From positions 1-13,158 of the forward strand of contig CANQIG010000033.1 in NCBI GenBank assembly GCA_947623765.1: 13,158 nt of DNA, written 5' to 3'. A program made the translations under genes and the position numbers. The notes beneath the pieces are model-generated. The model was given only the letters and a program-made list of their open reading frames with translations, did no database searches and had not been told where the DNA came from. Of the stretch, positions 12,937-13,158 are shown piece after piece. The number at the start of each line of letters is the position of its first letter. The stretch's first letter is position 1. The stretch comes from an uncultured Clostridia bacterium. Lineage in GTDB: Bacteria; Bacillota; Clostridia; Oscillospirales; Acutalibacteraceae.

Positions 12937-13158
12937 TTACGCCTCGATCTTCCCGGAGAAGTTCAGACCGAAGCCGTAGTCGTAGGCGTTGCCCATCTCG
13001 TCGACGTGCGGCTCCATGTCGAGCGCCTTGTCCTCGCACTGCGCCTCCACGGTCTCCATGTCCTTCGGCATCTGGATCGGCAGGCGGCCCGTCGGCTCGA
13101 ACGCGCCGAACACCACGTCCAGCACGGCCTCGCGCGAGACGCCGAACTCCACGACCAG
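12937..13158 (-). CDS. Glycoside hydrolase family 3 (beta-glucosidase-like), C-terminal fragment at window edge
   Basis: The frame is open to the window edge and encodes the last 73 residues or so: VSREAVLDVVFGAFEPTGRLPIQMPKDMETVE, then YDYGFGLNFSGK at the end. The F-x-P-T/S-G-R/K-L-P block followed by a closing Y-x-x-GFGL motif is characteristic of the second alpha/beta domain of GH3 enzymes. These remove terminal beta-linked glucose or related sugars from glycans. The catalytic Asp and the first domain lie outside the window. A hairpin terminator follows 25 bases after the stop. Substrate specificity cannot be judged from this fragment. Confidence 0.85.
   Translation of the reverse strand: MVVEFGVSREAVLDVVFGAFEPTGRLPIQMPKDMETVEAQCEDKALDMEPHVDEMGNAYDYGFGLNFSGKIEA

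Overview
The window reads as a clostridial (Firmicutes) chromosome, most likely a GC-rich Oscillospirales/Ruminococcaceae-type gut anaerobe. Supporting signs are strong AAAGGAG ribosome binding sites, TTGACA-17-TACAAT promoters, a cysteine T-box in front of cysE-cysS, a conjugative-element cell-wall hydrolase of the clostridial 'CD1108' type, agr-type quorum-sensing fragments and a GH3 glycosidase. The genus cannot be fixed from the sequence.

Two compartments meet near 4250. The left part (1 to about 4248) has mixed codon third bases and looks like the end of an integrated mobile island. It holds the 3' part of a membrane-anchored two-domain peptidoglycan hydrolase of a conjugation apparatus. 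A leftward bacteriocin-immunity-like ABC operon follows (lipoprotein-like gene, permease, ATPase), whose first gene has lost its 5' end. Next are two rightward fragments of an agr system (the C-terminus of an AgrC-like kinase and the N-terminus of AgrB), and then a complete tRNA-Arg(CCT) on the minus strand. At 4249-4287 lies the 5' half of a second, slightly different tRNA-Arg(CCT), cut right after the anticodon loop and still preceded by a near-consensus promoter. This is best explained as the host tRNA gene split by integration, with the element supplying a complete replacement.

The right part (about 4290-13158) has GC-rich third positions and looks like ordinary chromosome. It starts with a three-gene operon, MBOAT acyltransferase - DHHW/SGNH membrane protein - acyl carrier protein, with its own promoter and terminator. 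This is probably a cell-surface polymer O-acylation system built like Dlt or AlgI/J. Next come a Cys-specific T-box riboswitch and its operon cysE-cysS-GNAT acetyltransferase-DUF3267 zincin. An intergenic stretch of about 460 bases follows, carrying two copies of a structured repeat 220 bases apart and a bidirectional terminator. The window ends with two leftward genes: an XRE-type HTH fused to a SAM methyltransferase, and the C-terminus of a GH3 beta-glucosidase cut by the window edge.

The main points of interest are the tRNA-splitting boundary with a carried tRNA, the mosaic junctions that beheaded both the ABC operon and the agr genes, the Dlt-like acylation operon without a DltA, and the duplicated structured intergenic repeat.
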